DNA of 64,000 nt from Streptomyces sp. NBC_00249 (GTDB taxonomy: Bacteria; Actinomycetota; Actinomycetes; Streptomycetales; Streptomycetaceae): the NCBI RefSeq assembly GCF_026342355.1, contig NZ_JAPEMV010000005.1, positions 186,001 to 250,000 on the forward strand. Reading direction: 5' to 3'. The position numbers and the translations under genes are program-made. The notes under the pieces are model-generated. The model saw only the letters and a program-made list of their open reading frames with translations. It ran no database searches and was not told the DNA's origin. This document shows, in pieces, positions 55,718 through 63,870 of the stretch. Numbering within the stretch: the first letter of the stretch is position 1; every line of letters starts with the position of its first letter.

Positions 55718-57397
55718 TCAGACCGCGCGGCGGCGGCCCTGCCCGCCGGAACCGACCCGGCTGCGCGCGGAGGCCGCGGCGGCGCCGCCGCCGGCGGAGC
55801 CCCCGCCGGTACGCCGGCCCTGGCCCGCGGAGCCGGTGGCCCCGCCGCCCTGGCCGCCGCCCTGACCGCGACGGGCCTGGCCCGACGCGGACGCGGGCGC
55901 CTGCCCGGAGGCACCGGAACCGCCGCGGCGGCCGCGGCCGCCGCCCGTCGGGGCGCCGCCCGTGGCGGAGGGGGTACGGGGACCGCCGGAGCGGCGGCGC
56001 GAGGAACCGGAGCCGGAACCGCTGCGCGGCTTCGGCGGGGTGGCCACGGGGACCTCCAGCACCACGGGGATGCCCGAGGGCTCCTTGGCGCCGGTGAGGC
56101 GGGCCAGCTCCTCGTCGGAGGACTTGATCTGCGCGGTGCGCGGGGAGATCCCGGCGTCCGACATCAGGCGGGTCATGTCCCGCTTCTGGTCGGGCAGCAC
56201 CAGGGTGACCACGCTGCCGGACTCACCGGCACGGGCGGTACGGCCGCCGCGGTGCAGGTAGTCCTTGTGGTCGGTGGGCGGGTCCACGTTGACGACGAGG
56301 TCGAGGTCGTCGATGTGGATGCCGCGCGCGGCCACGTTGGTGGCGACCAGCGCGGTGACCTCGCCCGTCTTGAACCAGTCGAGGGTCCGGTTGCGCTGCG
56401 GCTGCGAGCGCCCGCCGTGCAGGCCGGAGGCGCGTACGCCGTCCGCGAGGAGCTTCTTGACCATGCGGTCGACCCCGCGCTTGGTGTCGACGAACATGAT
56501 CACCCGGCCGTCGCGAGCGGCTATACGCGTCGCCACGGCCTTCTTGTCGGTCTCGTCCATGACGTACAGGACGTGGTGCTCCATCGTGCTGACCGCACCG
56601 GCGGACGGGTCGACGGAGAAGGCGACCGGGTCGTGCAGGAACATCTTGACGAGCTTGTCGATGTTCTTGTCGAGGGTCGCCGAGAACAGCATGGTCTGAC
56701 CCTCGGGCTCGACCTGCTTGAGCAGGGCGGTGACCTGGGGCATGAAGCCCATGTCGGTCATCTGGTCGGCCTCGTCGAGGACCGTGATGGAGACCTGCGA
56801 GAGGTCGGCGTCACCGCGGTCGATGAGGTCCTTCAGACGGCCGGGGGTGGCGACGAGCACCTCGGCGCCGCGGCGCAGGGCGCCGGACTGCCGGTTGATC
56901 GACATGCCGCCGACGACGGTCGCGATGCGCAGGTTGACCGACGTGGCGTACGGCGCCAGGGCGTCGGTGACCTGCTGCGCGAGCTCGCGGGTCGGTACGA
57001 GGACCAGCGCGAGCGGCTGCTTCGGCTGGGCGCGGCGGCCGGTGGTGCGGGCCAGCAGCGCCAGGCCGAAGGCCAGCGTCTTGCCGGAGCCGGTGCGGCC
57101 GCGGCCGAGCAGGTCACGGCCGGCGAGGGAGTTCGGCAGCGTCGCGGCCTGGATCGGGAAGGGCTCGGTGACGCCCTGCGCCGCGAGGGTCTTCAGCAGC
57201 GCTTCGGGCATGCCCATGTCCGCGAACGCGTCCACCGGCGGGAGGGCCGGGGTCAGCGGTTCGGGCATGGTGAATTCTTGGGGCCGGGCAACGGGGGCGG
57301 ACTTCTGCCGTCCCGCGCCAGCCTTCGGACGTCCCTGGGCCGCACCTCGACCCCGGGTGGGGCGGCGGCTGGGTCGTGCGGAGCTGGAGCTGGTCAT
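55718..57397 (-). CDS. DEAD-box RNA helicase
   Basis: A 559-residue ATP-dependent RNA helicase of the RhlE/DeaD type. Basic N-terminal tail (1-45), Q motif PFPIQAATLPNSL, Walker A GRGRTGSGKT (98-107), PTRELAQQV, VATPGRLKDL, VLDEADQM, SAT, then ARGIHIDD and HRGGRTARAG in the second RecA domain. The C-terminal ~120 residues are a low-complexity Gly/Arg/Ser tail (RGG-like) for RNA contact. ATG 57397 after AGGAGGG. It lies just downstream of cspA on the same strand; both are cold-response functions. Confidence 0.94.
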   Translation of the reverse strand: MTSSSSARPSRRPTRGRGAAQGRPKAGAGRQKSAPVARPQEFTMPEPLTPALPPVDAFADMGMPEALLKTLAAQGVTEPFPIQAATLPNSLAGRDLLGRGRTGSGKTLAFGLALLARTTGRRAQPKQPLALVLVPTRELAQQVTDALAPYATSVNLRIATVVGGMSINRQSGALRRGAEVLVATPGRLKDLIDRGDADLSQVSITVLDEADQMTDMGFMPQVTALLKQVEPEGQTMLFSATLDKNIDKLVKMFLHDPVAFSVDPSAGAVSTMEHHVLYVMDETDKKAVATRIAARDGRVIMFVDTKRGVDRMVKKLLADGVRASGLHGGRSQPQRNRTLDWFKTGEVTALVATNVAARGIHIDDLDLVVNVDPPTDHKDYLHRGGRTARAGESGSVVTLVLPDQKRDMTRLMSDAGISPRTAQIKSSDEELARLTGAKEPSGIPVVLEVPVATPPKPRSGSGSGSSRRRSGGPRTPSATGGAPTGGGRGRRGGSGASGQAPASASGQARRGQGGGQGGGATGSAGQGRRTGGGSAGGGAAAASARSRVGSGGQGRRRAV

Positions 57398-57482
57398 GCG
57401 GAAAGAGCCCTCCTGATACCGGCAAGGTAGAACGCGGTCGAACAGACGCGTTCGAGGCGAACGCGGTCGAAACAGCAGACAA

Positions 57483-57516
57483 GCCGGGGCCCGCACCTCG
57501 CGGTGCGGACCCCGGC
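57483..57516 (-). terminator. cspA terminator
   Basis: GCCGGGGCCCGCACC (57483-57497) pairs with GGTGCGGACCCCGGC (57502-57516) around TCGC, 12 bp after the cspA stop on the minus strand and before the helicase start. Confidence 0.85.
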
Positions 57517-57528
57517 ATGCTGAAGAAA

Positions 57529-57732
57529 TTAGGCGGGAACGATGTTCTCCGCCTGGGGGCCCTTCTGGCCCTGGGTCACGTCGAAGGACACGCGCTGGCC
57601 CTCCTGGAGCTCACGGAAGCCCTGGGTGGCGATGTTCGAGTAGTGGGCGAAGACGTCCGGGCCGCCACCGTCCTGCTCGATGAAGCCGAAGCCCTTTTCC
57701 GAGTTGAACCACTTCACGGTGCCTTGTGCCAT
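57529..57732 (-). CDS. cspA: Cold-shock protein
   Basis: A 67-residue single cold-shock domain. RNP1 KGFGFIEQ and RNP2 VFAHYS are present, and it starts [14 protein letters not shown]. It binds single-stranded RNA/DNA as a chaperone. ATG 57732 follows CAGGAGATTC. A hairpin with a U-rich tail sits in its leader. Confidence 0.97.
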   Translation of the reverse strand: MAQGTVKWFNSEKGFGFIEQDGGGPDVFAHYSNIATQGFRELQEGQRVSFDVTQGQKGPQAENIVPA

Positions 57733-57781
57733 TTTGAATCTCCTGAATAGGCGGCAAGGGCCCCATCCGGAGATCCCGGTA

Positions 57782-57823
57782 AAAACAATTAAAGCGCCTG
57801 TCGGAGCATTCCCGTCAGGCGCA
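57782..57823 (-). promoter_or_regulatory. Hairpin with U tract in cspA leader
   Basis: On the minus strand GCGCCTG and CAGGCGC form a stem around a 15-nt loop, followed by TTTAATTGTTTTT. The element ends 49 nt before the cspA start. It looks like an intrinsic terminator placed in the leader, hence a possible attenuator or temperature-responsive structure. Upstream, TTGCAG, 17 bp, TTTATG is a possible promoter. No other feature is seen in 57733-58012. Confidence 0.6.
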
Positions 57824-58012
57824 CATAAAGTTCATGGGTACCACAACTGCAACGCGTCCAAAGCTAGCACACGTCGGTCGGAGCGCGCTGCCCCGAGTCT
57901 GTGACCTTCGTCAGGAGCCCGTCCGGAGCACCCTCCCGAACCGCACCCGGGCCGCGCGACCTGGCCCGGGGCCGGGGCCGGGCGGTCGAGGCCGCCCGGC
58001 GCAAGGCGGGGG

Positions 58013-59170
58013 TCAGAGGCGTTCGATGATCGTCACGTTGGCCTGGCCGCCGCCCTCGCACATCGTCTGGAGGCCGTAGCGGCCGCCGGTGCGTTCCAGT
58101 TCGTGCAGGAGCGTCGTCATCAGCTTCACGCCGGTCGCCCCCAGCGGATGTCCCAGGGCGATCGCGCCGCCGTTGACGTTGACCCGGGCCGGGTCCGCGC
58201 CCGTCTCCTTCAGCCAGGCCAGGACCACCGGTGCGAAGGCCTCGTTGATCTCGACGAGGTCGATCTCGGACAGTGACAGGCCGGTCTTCTTCAGGGCGTA
58301 CGCCGTCGCGGGGATCGGCGCGGACAGCATCCGGATCGGGTCCTCGCCGCGCACCGACAGGTGGTGGATGCGGGCGCGCGGGCGCAGGCCGTGTTCGCGT
58401 ACCGCCCGCTCGGAGGCGATCAGCATCGCCGCCGCGCCGTCGGAGACCTGGGAGGAGACGGCCGCGGTGATGGTGCCGCCCTCGACGACCGGCTTGAGGG
58501 TGGCCATCTTCTCCAGGGTGGTGTCCCGGCGGGGGCCCTCGTCCACGCGGACCTCCCCGTACGGGACGGTCTCCCGCTCGAAGCGGCCCTCGTCGATGGC
58601 GCGCAGCGCCCGCTGGTGGGAGCGCAGGGCGAACTCCTCCATGTCGCGGCGCGTGATGCCCCACTTCTCGGCGATGAGCTGCGCCCCGTGGAACTGGTTG
58701 ACGGGCGCGTCCCCGTACCGGGCGCGCCAGCCGGCCGAGCCGGCGTAGGGGCCCTCGGTGAAGCCGAGCGGTTCCGCCGCCTGCCGGGAGGCGAAGGCGA
58801 TGGGGATCATCGACATGTTCTGGGTGCCGCCCGCGACGACCAGGTCCTGGGTGCCGGAGAGCACGCCCTGCGCGGCGAAGTGCACCGCCTGCTGGGAGGA
58901 GCCGCACTGGCGGTCCACGGTGACGCCCGGCACCTCTTCCGGGAGGCCCGCCGCCAGCCAGGCCGTCCGGGCGATGTCCCCGGCCTGCGGCCCGACGGTG
59001 TCGAGGCAGCCGAAGACGACGTCCTCGACGGCGGCCGGGTCGATCCCGGTCCGCTCGACGAGGGCCTTCATGACGTGCGCGCCGAGGTCAGCGGGGTGGA
59101 CGGCGGCGAGGCCGCCCTTGCGCCGCCCCACGGGGGTGCGTACCGCGTCGACTATGTAGGCCTCGGGCAT
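58013..59170 (-). CDS. fadA6: Thiolase of HIP degradation
   Basis: A 385-residue thiolase cleaving beta-ketoacyl-CoA late in ring C/D catabolism. Nucleophile Cys89 in VDRQCGSSQQAVHFA, GHPLGATGVK with the catalytic His, and the second Cys in MCEGGGQANVTII. Length equals FadA6 (386 in M. tuberculosis as I recall). It is 16 bp downstream of kstR2 in the operon fadE30-ipdF-kstR2-fadA6. Confidence 0.92.
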   Translation of the reverse strand: MPEAYIVDAVRTPVGRRKGGLAAVHPADLGAHVMKALVERTGIDPAAVEDVVFGCLDTVGPQAGDIARTAWLAAGLPEEVPGVTVDRQCGSSQQAVHFAAQGVLSGTQDLVVAGGTQNMSMIPIAFASRQAAEPLGFTEGPYAGSAGWRARYGDAPVNQFHGAQLIAEKWGITRRDMEEFALRSHQRALRAIDEGRFERETVPYGEVRVDEGPRRDTTLEKMATLKPVVEGGTITAAVSSQVSDGAAAMLIASERAVREHGLRPRARIHHLSVRGEDPIRMLSAPIPATAYALKKTGLSLSEIDLVEINEAFAPVVLAWLKETGADPARVNVNGGAIALGHPLGATGVKLMTTLLHELERTGGRYGLQTMCEGGGQANVTIIERL

Positions 59171-59186
59171 CGGGACTCCTCTTCGT

Positions 59187-59837
59187 TTACGTGCGTACGG
59201 CGATCCCGTCCAGCACCATCGACAGGTACTGGCGGGCGATCTCCTCGGGGCTGTGCTGTCCGCCGGGCCGGTACCAGGAGGCCGCGACCCACACCGTGTC
59301 GCGTACGAAGCGGTAGGTGAGGCGGATGTCGAGGTCGGCGCGGAAGACCTGGGCGGCGACCCCCCGCTCCAGCGTCCCCAGCCACGCCTTCTCGAACTTC
59401 ACCTGCGAGTCCGAGAGGTAGTGGAAGCGGGGCTGGGAGGACAGGTGCCGGGATTCCTTCTGGTAGATGGCGACGGCGGCGCGGTGCCGGTCGATCTCGC
59501 GGAAGGACTCGGTGACGAGGGCCTCGATGGTCTCCCTGGGGCCGAGGCCGGCGGCGAGGACGGTGTCGTACCCCGCCCACAGCTCGTTCAGGAAGGCCGA
59601 GAGGATCTCGTCGAGCATCGATTCCTTGGAATCGAAGTGGTAGTAGAGGCTGCCGGCGAGCATGCCGGCGGCGTCGGCGATCTTGCGGACGGTGGTGGCG
59701 TTGTAGCCCTGGGCCGCGAAGACCTCGGCGGCGGTGTCCAGGAGCTCGCGGCGCCGCTCGGGTGACGCCGTCACCTGCGGCTTCTTCTTCTGCGTCGGCT
59801 TGTCGTTCGGCTTGTCGTTCGGCTTGTTCGTCGGCAC
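59187..59837 (-). CDS. kstR2: TetR-family repressor of HIP catabolism
   Basis: A 216-residue TetR regulator matching mycobacterial KstR2. HTH: LLDTAAEVFAAQGYNATTVRKIADAAGMLAGSLYYHFDSKE. The ligand domain shares AIYQKESRHLSSQPRF, LDIRLTYRFVRDTVWVAASWYRPGG and YLSMVLDGI with remembered KstR2, whose inducer is HIP-CoA. A Lys/Asn/Pro-repeat N-terminus (NKPNDKPNDKPTQKKK) is an oddity of this copy. Located between ipdF and fadA6, as in M. tuberculosis. Likely targets are the sites at 51236 and 61797. Confidence 0.92.
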   Translation of the reverse strand: MPTNKPNDKPNDKPTQKKKPQVTASPERRRELLDTAAEVFAAQGYNATTVRKIADAAGMLAGSLYYHFDSKESMLDEILSAFLNELWAGYDTVLAAGLGPRETIEALVTESFREIDRHRAAVAIYQKESRHLSSQPRFHYLSDSQVKFEKAWLGTLERGVAAQVFRADLDIRLTYRFVRDTVWVAASWYRPGGQHSPEEIARQYLSMVLDGIAVRT

Positions 59838-59852
59838 GGGCCCATTCTGCGG

Positions 59853-60638
59853 CTACGCGCGCTGGCTGCTGACCGACACCGTCTCGCCCGTCATGTACGA
59901 CGAGTAGCCGGAGGCCAGGAAGACGATGACGTTGGCGATCTCCCACGGCTCGGCGTACCGGCCGAAGGCCTCGCGGGCGGTGAGTTCGCTGAGCAGCTCC
60001 TCACTGGTGACCTTCACCAGGTGCGGGTGCATGGCCAGGCTCGGGGCGACCGCGTTGACGCGTACGCCGAACTCGGCGGCCTCCAGCGCCGCGCAGCGGG
60101 TCAGGGCCATCACCCCGGCCTTCGCGGCGGCGTAGTGGGCCTGGCCGGTCTGGGCGCGCCAGCCGACGACGGAGGCGTTGTTGACGAGGACGCCGCCGTG
60201 CCCGGAGGCCTTCAGGGAGCGCAGGGCGGCGCGGGTGCAGCGGAAGGTGCCGTTCAGGGTGACGTCGAGGACCCGGCCCCACTGTTCGTCGGTCATGTCG
60301 ACGAGGTCGGCGGTGCCGCCGAGGCCGGCGTTGTTGACGACGATGTCGAGGCCGCCGTGGAGGCGTTCGGCGCGGGCGAAGAGGGCCTGGACCTGTTCCT
60401 CGTCGGTGACGTCGCAGGGCTGGGCGGTGACGCGGTCCGCGCCGAACTCGGCGGCGAGTGCCTCCTCGGTCTCCTTCAGCCGGCGGGCGTGGGCGTCGCT
60501 GACGAGGATCCGGGCGCCCTCCTCCAGGAAGCGGCGGGCGGTGGCCCCGCCGATCCCGGCGCCGGCGGCCGCGGTGATGACGGCGGTGCGGTCGGTGAGC
60601 AGGCCGTGGGCGGGGACGTACGCGGGCGGGGTGGTCAT
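59853..60638 (-). CDS. ipdF: 5-OH-HIP-CoA SDR reductase/dehydrogenase
   Basis: A 261-residue short-chain dehydrogenase. VITAAAGAGIGGATARRFL (Rossmann, with an unusual TAAAG start), CDVTDEEQVQALF, VNNAGLGGTADL, active site VLVNNASVVGWRAQTGQAHYAAAKAG. ATG 60638 overlaps the fadE30 stop by four bases. Position equals Rv3559c (ipdF), which acts on the 5-hydroxy group of the HIP-CoA series. Confidence 0.88.
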   Translation of the reverse strand: MTTPPAYVPAHGLLTDRTAVITAAAGAGIGGATARRFLEEGARILVSDAHARRLKETEEALAAEFGADRVTAQPCDVTDEEQVQALFARAERLHGGLDIVVNNAGLGGTADLVDMTDEQWGRVLDVTLNGTFRCTRAALRSLKASGHGGVLVNNASVVGWRAQTGQAHYAAAKAGVMALTRCAALEAAEFGVRVNAVAPSLAMHPHLVKVTSEELLSELTAREAFGRYAEPWEIANVIVFLASGYSSYMTGETVSVSSQRA

Positions 60639-61783
60639 GCCCGTACCTCCTTGGGAAGGCCGAGGATCCGCTCGGCGACGATGTTGCGCTGGATCTCGTC
60701 GGAGCCGGCGTAGATGGTGTCGGCGCGGGAGAAGAGGAAGAGCCGCTGACGGTCGTCGAGGTCGTACGGGTCCCCGTGCGCGCCGGCGGCGAGGAGGGAG
60801 GGGGCGCCGCACACGTCCATGGCGAGTTCGCCGAGGTCGCGGTGCCAGCGGGCCCAGTACAGCTTGGCCGTGGAGGGGGCGGTGGCCGGGCGGCGGGCGG
60901 TGGCGCGCATGGCCTCCAGGCCGATCCAGGCCTTCACGAGGCGGTCGCGGACCAGCGGGTCGGCGATGGCGCCGTTGCTGCGGGCGAGGGCGGCGAGGTC
61001 TTCGAGTTCGCGGCGGAAGCCGACCTGCTGGCCGAGGGTGGAGACGCCGCGTTCGAAGCCGAGGGTGGCCATGGCGACGGCCCAGCCGTCGCCGGGGGCG
61101 CCGACGACGTGGGCGGCGTCGGTGCGGGCGCCGTCGAAGAAGACCTCGTTGAACTCGGAGGTGCCGGTGAGCTGGGTGATGGGGCGGACCTCGACGCCCG
61201 GCTGGTCCATGGGGACGAGCAGGTAGGACAGGCCGGCGTGGCGGCGCGAGCCCGGTTCGGTGCGGGCGAGGACGAAGCACCACTGGGACTCGTGGGCCAG
61301 CGAGGTCCAGATCTTCTGGCCGTCGACGGTCCACTCGCCGCCCCGGAGGGTCGCGCGGGTGCGGACGGCGGCGAGGTCGGAGCCGGCGTCGGGTTCGCTG
61401 TAGCCCTGGCACCACAGCTCCTCCACGGCCCGGATCGGCGGGAGGAAGCGGCGTTTGTGCTCCTCGGTGCCGTGGGCGATGAGGGTGGGGCCGAGGAGCT
61501 GTTCGCCGATGTGGTTCACGCGGGCGGGGGCGTCGGCGAGGGCGTACTCCTCGTGGAAGGCGATCTGCTGCTCGGTGCTCGCGCCGCGGCCGCCGTGCTC
61601 GACGGGCCAGCCGACGCAGGTCCAGCCGTGGGCCGCCATGTGCCGTTCCCAGGCGAGGCGTCCGTCGAAGGCCTCGTGCTCCCGGCCCGGTCCGCCGCGT
61701 CCCTTGAGGGCCGCGAACTCGCCGGTGAGGTGGGTCCGCAGCCACCTGCGGATCTCGGTACGGAACTCCTCGACGCTGCTCAT
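60635..61783 (-). CDS. fadE30: Acyl-CoA dehydrogenase FadE30-type
   Basis: A 382-residue acyl-CoA dehydrogenase. WPVEHGGRGASTEQQIAFHEEY, WCQGYSEPDAGSDLAAVRTRA, KIWTSLAHESQWCFVLARTE and C-terminal ADTIYAGSDEIQRNIVAERIL. In M. tuberculosis FadE30 dehydrogenates the propionyl side chain of HIP-CoA intermediates. First gene of its operon, divergent from the crotonase gene across the second KstR2-like site. Confidence 0.9.
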   Translation of the reverse strand: MSSVEEFRTEIRRWLRTHLTGEFAALKGRGGPGREHEAFDGRLAWERHMAAHGWTCVGWPVEHGGRGASTEQQIAFHEEYALADAPARVNHIGEQLLGPTLIAHGTEEHKRRFLPPIRAVEELWCQGYSEPDAGSDLAAVRTRATLRGGEWTVDGQKIWTSLAHESQWCFVLARTEPGSRRHAGLSYLLVPMDQPGVEVRPITQLTGTSEFNEVFFDGARTDAAHVVGAPGDGWAVAMATLGFERGVSTLGQQVGFRRELEDLAALARSNGAIADPLVRDRLVKAWIGLEAMRATARRPATAPSTAKLYWARWHRDLGELAMDVCGAPSLLAAGAHGDPYDLDDRQRLFLFSRADTIYAGSDEIQRNIVAERILGLPKEVRA

Positions 61784-61796
61784 GGCCGTACGTTAA

Positions 61797-61817
61797 CCTA
61801 CCAAACACTTGTTAGGG
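61797..61817. promoter_or_regulatory. KstR2-like operator 2
   Basis: Reading CCTACCAAACACTTGTTAGG on the plus strand; in reverse CCTAACAAGTGTTTGGTAGG. The core (61800-61813) matches the KstR2 motif AnCAAGnnCTTGnT with one mismatch. It lies 14 bp from the fadE30 start and 63 bp from the crotonase start, so one repressor would control both directions, including kstR2 itself. Confidence 0.85.
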
Positions 61818-61879
61818 AACCATGTTGCCGGGTGGAGGAACCCCCTGAACGGGGCAGCCTCCGGAGCAGAGGAAGCCGC

Positions 61880-62725
61880 ATGTCCGACGACACACCCCCC
61901 GTGCTCTACGAACGCCGCGGCCCCGTCGCGCACGTGACCATGAACCGCCCGCGCTACCGCAACGCCCAGAACAGTGCGATGACCTACGCCCTCGACGAGG
62001 CCTTCTACCGGGCCTCCGACGACCCCGCGGTGAAGGTGGTCGTCCTCGCCGGGGCCGGCGCGCACTTCTCCGCCGGCCACGACATCGGCACCCCCGGGCG
62101 CGACGCCCACCTGCCCTTCGAACGCCGCGCCGGACTGTGGTGGGACCACTCCACCCGCTCCGGCGCCGAATCCCGCTTCGCCCGCGAGTCCGAGGTGTAC
62201 CTCGGGATGTGCCGGCGCTGGCGGGAACTGCCCAAGCCGGTCATCGCCTCCGTCCAGGGGGCGTGCGTGGCCGGCGGGCTGATGCTGGCCTGGGTCTGCG
62301 ACCTGATCGTGGCGAGCGAGGACGCCTTCTTCGCGGACCCGGTGGTGCGGATGGGCATCCCCGGCGTCGAGTACTTCGCGCACCCGTGGGCCATGCCGCC
62401 CCGGATCGCCAAGGAGTTCCTGTACACCGGCGACCGGATGCCCGCCCGGCGGGCGTACGAGATCGGCATGGTCAACCGGGTCGTCGAGCCGGGCGAACTC
62501 GCGGCCGCCACCGAGCTGCTGGCCCTGCGGATCGCCGAGATGCCCTCCTTCGGGCTGGCCCTGACCAAGCGGGCCGTCAACCAGGCCGAGGACCTCCAGG
62601 GCCTGCACACCGGCATGGACTCGGTGTTCGGCCTGCACCACCTCGCGCACGCGCACAACGCCGAAACGGCGTCCGACCCGCTCGGCGGCGTGGACGTCGC
62701 CGCCATGAAGGAGGCGAACCGCTGA
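61880..62725 (+). CDS. Enoyl-CoA hydratase/crotonase
   Basis: A 281-residue crotonase. MNRPRYRNAQNSAMTYALDEAF, VVVLAGAGAHFSAGHDIGTPGRD and SVQGACVAGGLMLAWVCDL form the oxyanion hole and active site; GIPGVEYFAHPWAMPPRIAKEFLYTGD follows. ATG 61880 with GAGGAAG upstream. It starts the plus-strand operon with fadE31 and fadE32 (TGATG overlaps). In M. tuberculosis the gene here is fadD3, so this is a replacement or insertion. Its step in HIP degradation is not established. Confidence 0.85.
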   Translation: MSDDTPPVLYERRGPVAHVTMNRPRYRNAQNSAMTYALDEAFYRASDDPAVKVVVLAGAGAHFSAGHDIGTPGRDAHLPFERRAGLWWDHSTRSGAESRFARESEVYLGMCRRWRELPKPVIASVQGACVAGGLMLAWVCDLIVASEDAFFADPVVRMGIPGVEYFAHPWAMPPRIAKEFLYTGDRMPARRAYEIGMVNRVVEPGELAAATELLALRIAEMPSFGLALTKRAVNQAEDLQGLHTGMDSVFGLHHLAHAHNAETASDPLGGVDVAAMKEANR

Positions 62726-63870
62726 TGGACCTCGCCCACGCTCAGGACGTGGAGGACTTCCAGGCCGAGGCCCGCGCCTGGCTGCGCGCACACGTGCCGC
62801 CCCGGCCGCTGCCCTCCCTGGAGACGGCCGAGGGCTTCGAGGCCCACCGCGAGTGGGAGGCCCGGCTGCACGCCGGCCGCTGGTCTGCGGTGTCCTGGCC
62901 CGAGCAGTACGGGGGCCGGGGCGTCGACATCGAACGGTGGCTCGTCTTCGAGGAGGAGTACTGGGCGGCGGGCGCCCCCGGCCGGGTCTCGCAGAACGGC
63001 ATCAACCTCCTCGCCCCCACCCTCTTCGACCACGCGACGGACGAGCAGCGCGCCCGCGTCCTGCCCTCCATGGCGAGCGGCGAGGTGATCTGGGCCCAGG
63101 CCTGGTCCGAACCGGAGGCGGGCTCCGACCTGGCCTCCCTGAAGTCCCGGGCCGTGCGCACCGACGGCGGCTGGCTGCTGTCCGGGCAGAAGACCTGGTC
63201 CTCGCGGGCCGCCTTCGCCGACCGGGCCTTCGGCATCTTCCGCACCGACCCGGACACCCCCAAACCCCACCAGGGCCTGACGTACCTGATGTTCGGCCTG
63301 CGGGCGCCCGGGGTGACGGTACGGCCCATCGGCCGGCTCGACGGCAAGCCCGCCTTCGCGGAGCTCTTCCTCGACCAGGTCTTCGTACCGGACGAGGACG
63401 TCATCGGGGAGCCCGGACAGGGCTGGCGGATCGCCATGTCGACCACCGGGAACGAGCGGGGGCTGACCCTGCGCTCCCCCGGCCGTTTCCTGGCCGCCGC
63501 CGACCGGCTCGTCTCGCTGTGGGAGGCCGCCGGGGACCCCTCGGACACCGCGCTGCGCGACCGGGTCGCGGACGCGGTGGTCGGGGCGCGCGCCTACGAG
63601 CTGTTCACCTGGGCGGGCGCCACCCGCTTCGCGGCGGGCGGGGCCATCGGCGCCGAGTCCAGCCTGAACAAGCTGTTCTGGTCCCAGTACGACATCGCCC
63701 TGCACGAGACCGCCCTGGACCTGCTGGGCGCCGACGCCGAGCTCGCGGAGGGCCCCTGGGCCGAGCCGTGGGTGTTCTCCCTGGCCGGACCGATCTACGC
63801 GGGCACCAACGAGATCCAGCGCGACATCATCGCCGAGCGGCTGCTCGGCCTCCCGAAGGGCCGCCGCTGA
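62725..63870 (+). CDS. fadE31: Acyl-CoA dehydrogenase FadE31-type
   Basis: A 381-residue acyl-CoA dehydrogenase. WPEQYGGRGVDIERWLVFEEEYW, WAQAWSEPEAGSDLASLKSRA, GQKTWSSRAAFADRAFGIFRT and LAGPIYAGTNEIQRDIIAERLLGLP. Overlaps both neighbours by one base (TGATG). Position equals Rv3562 (FadE31) in the KstR2 regulon. Actinobacterial steroid ACADs often form alpha2beta2 pairs, here presumably with the next gene. Confidence 0.85.
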   Translation: MDLAHAQDVEDFQAEARAWLRAHVPPRPLPSLETAEGFEAHREWEARLHAGRWSAVSWPEQYGGRGVDIERWLVFEEEYWAAGAPGRVSQNGINLLAPTLFDHATDEQRARVLPSMASGEVIWAQAWSEPEAGSDLASLKSRAVRTDGGWLLSGQKTWSSRAAFADRAFGIFRTDPDTPKPHQGLTYLMFGLRAPGVTVRPIGRLDGKPAFAELFLDQVFVPDEDVIGEPGQGWRIAMSTTGNERGLTLRSPGRFLAAADRLVSLWEAAGDPSDTALRDRVADAVVGARAYELFTWAGATRFAAGGAIGAESSLNKLFWSQYDIALHETALDLLGADAELAEGPWAEPWVFSLAGPIYAGTNEIQRDIIAERLLGLPKGRR

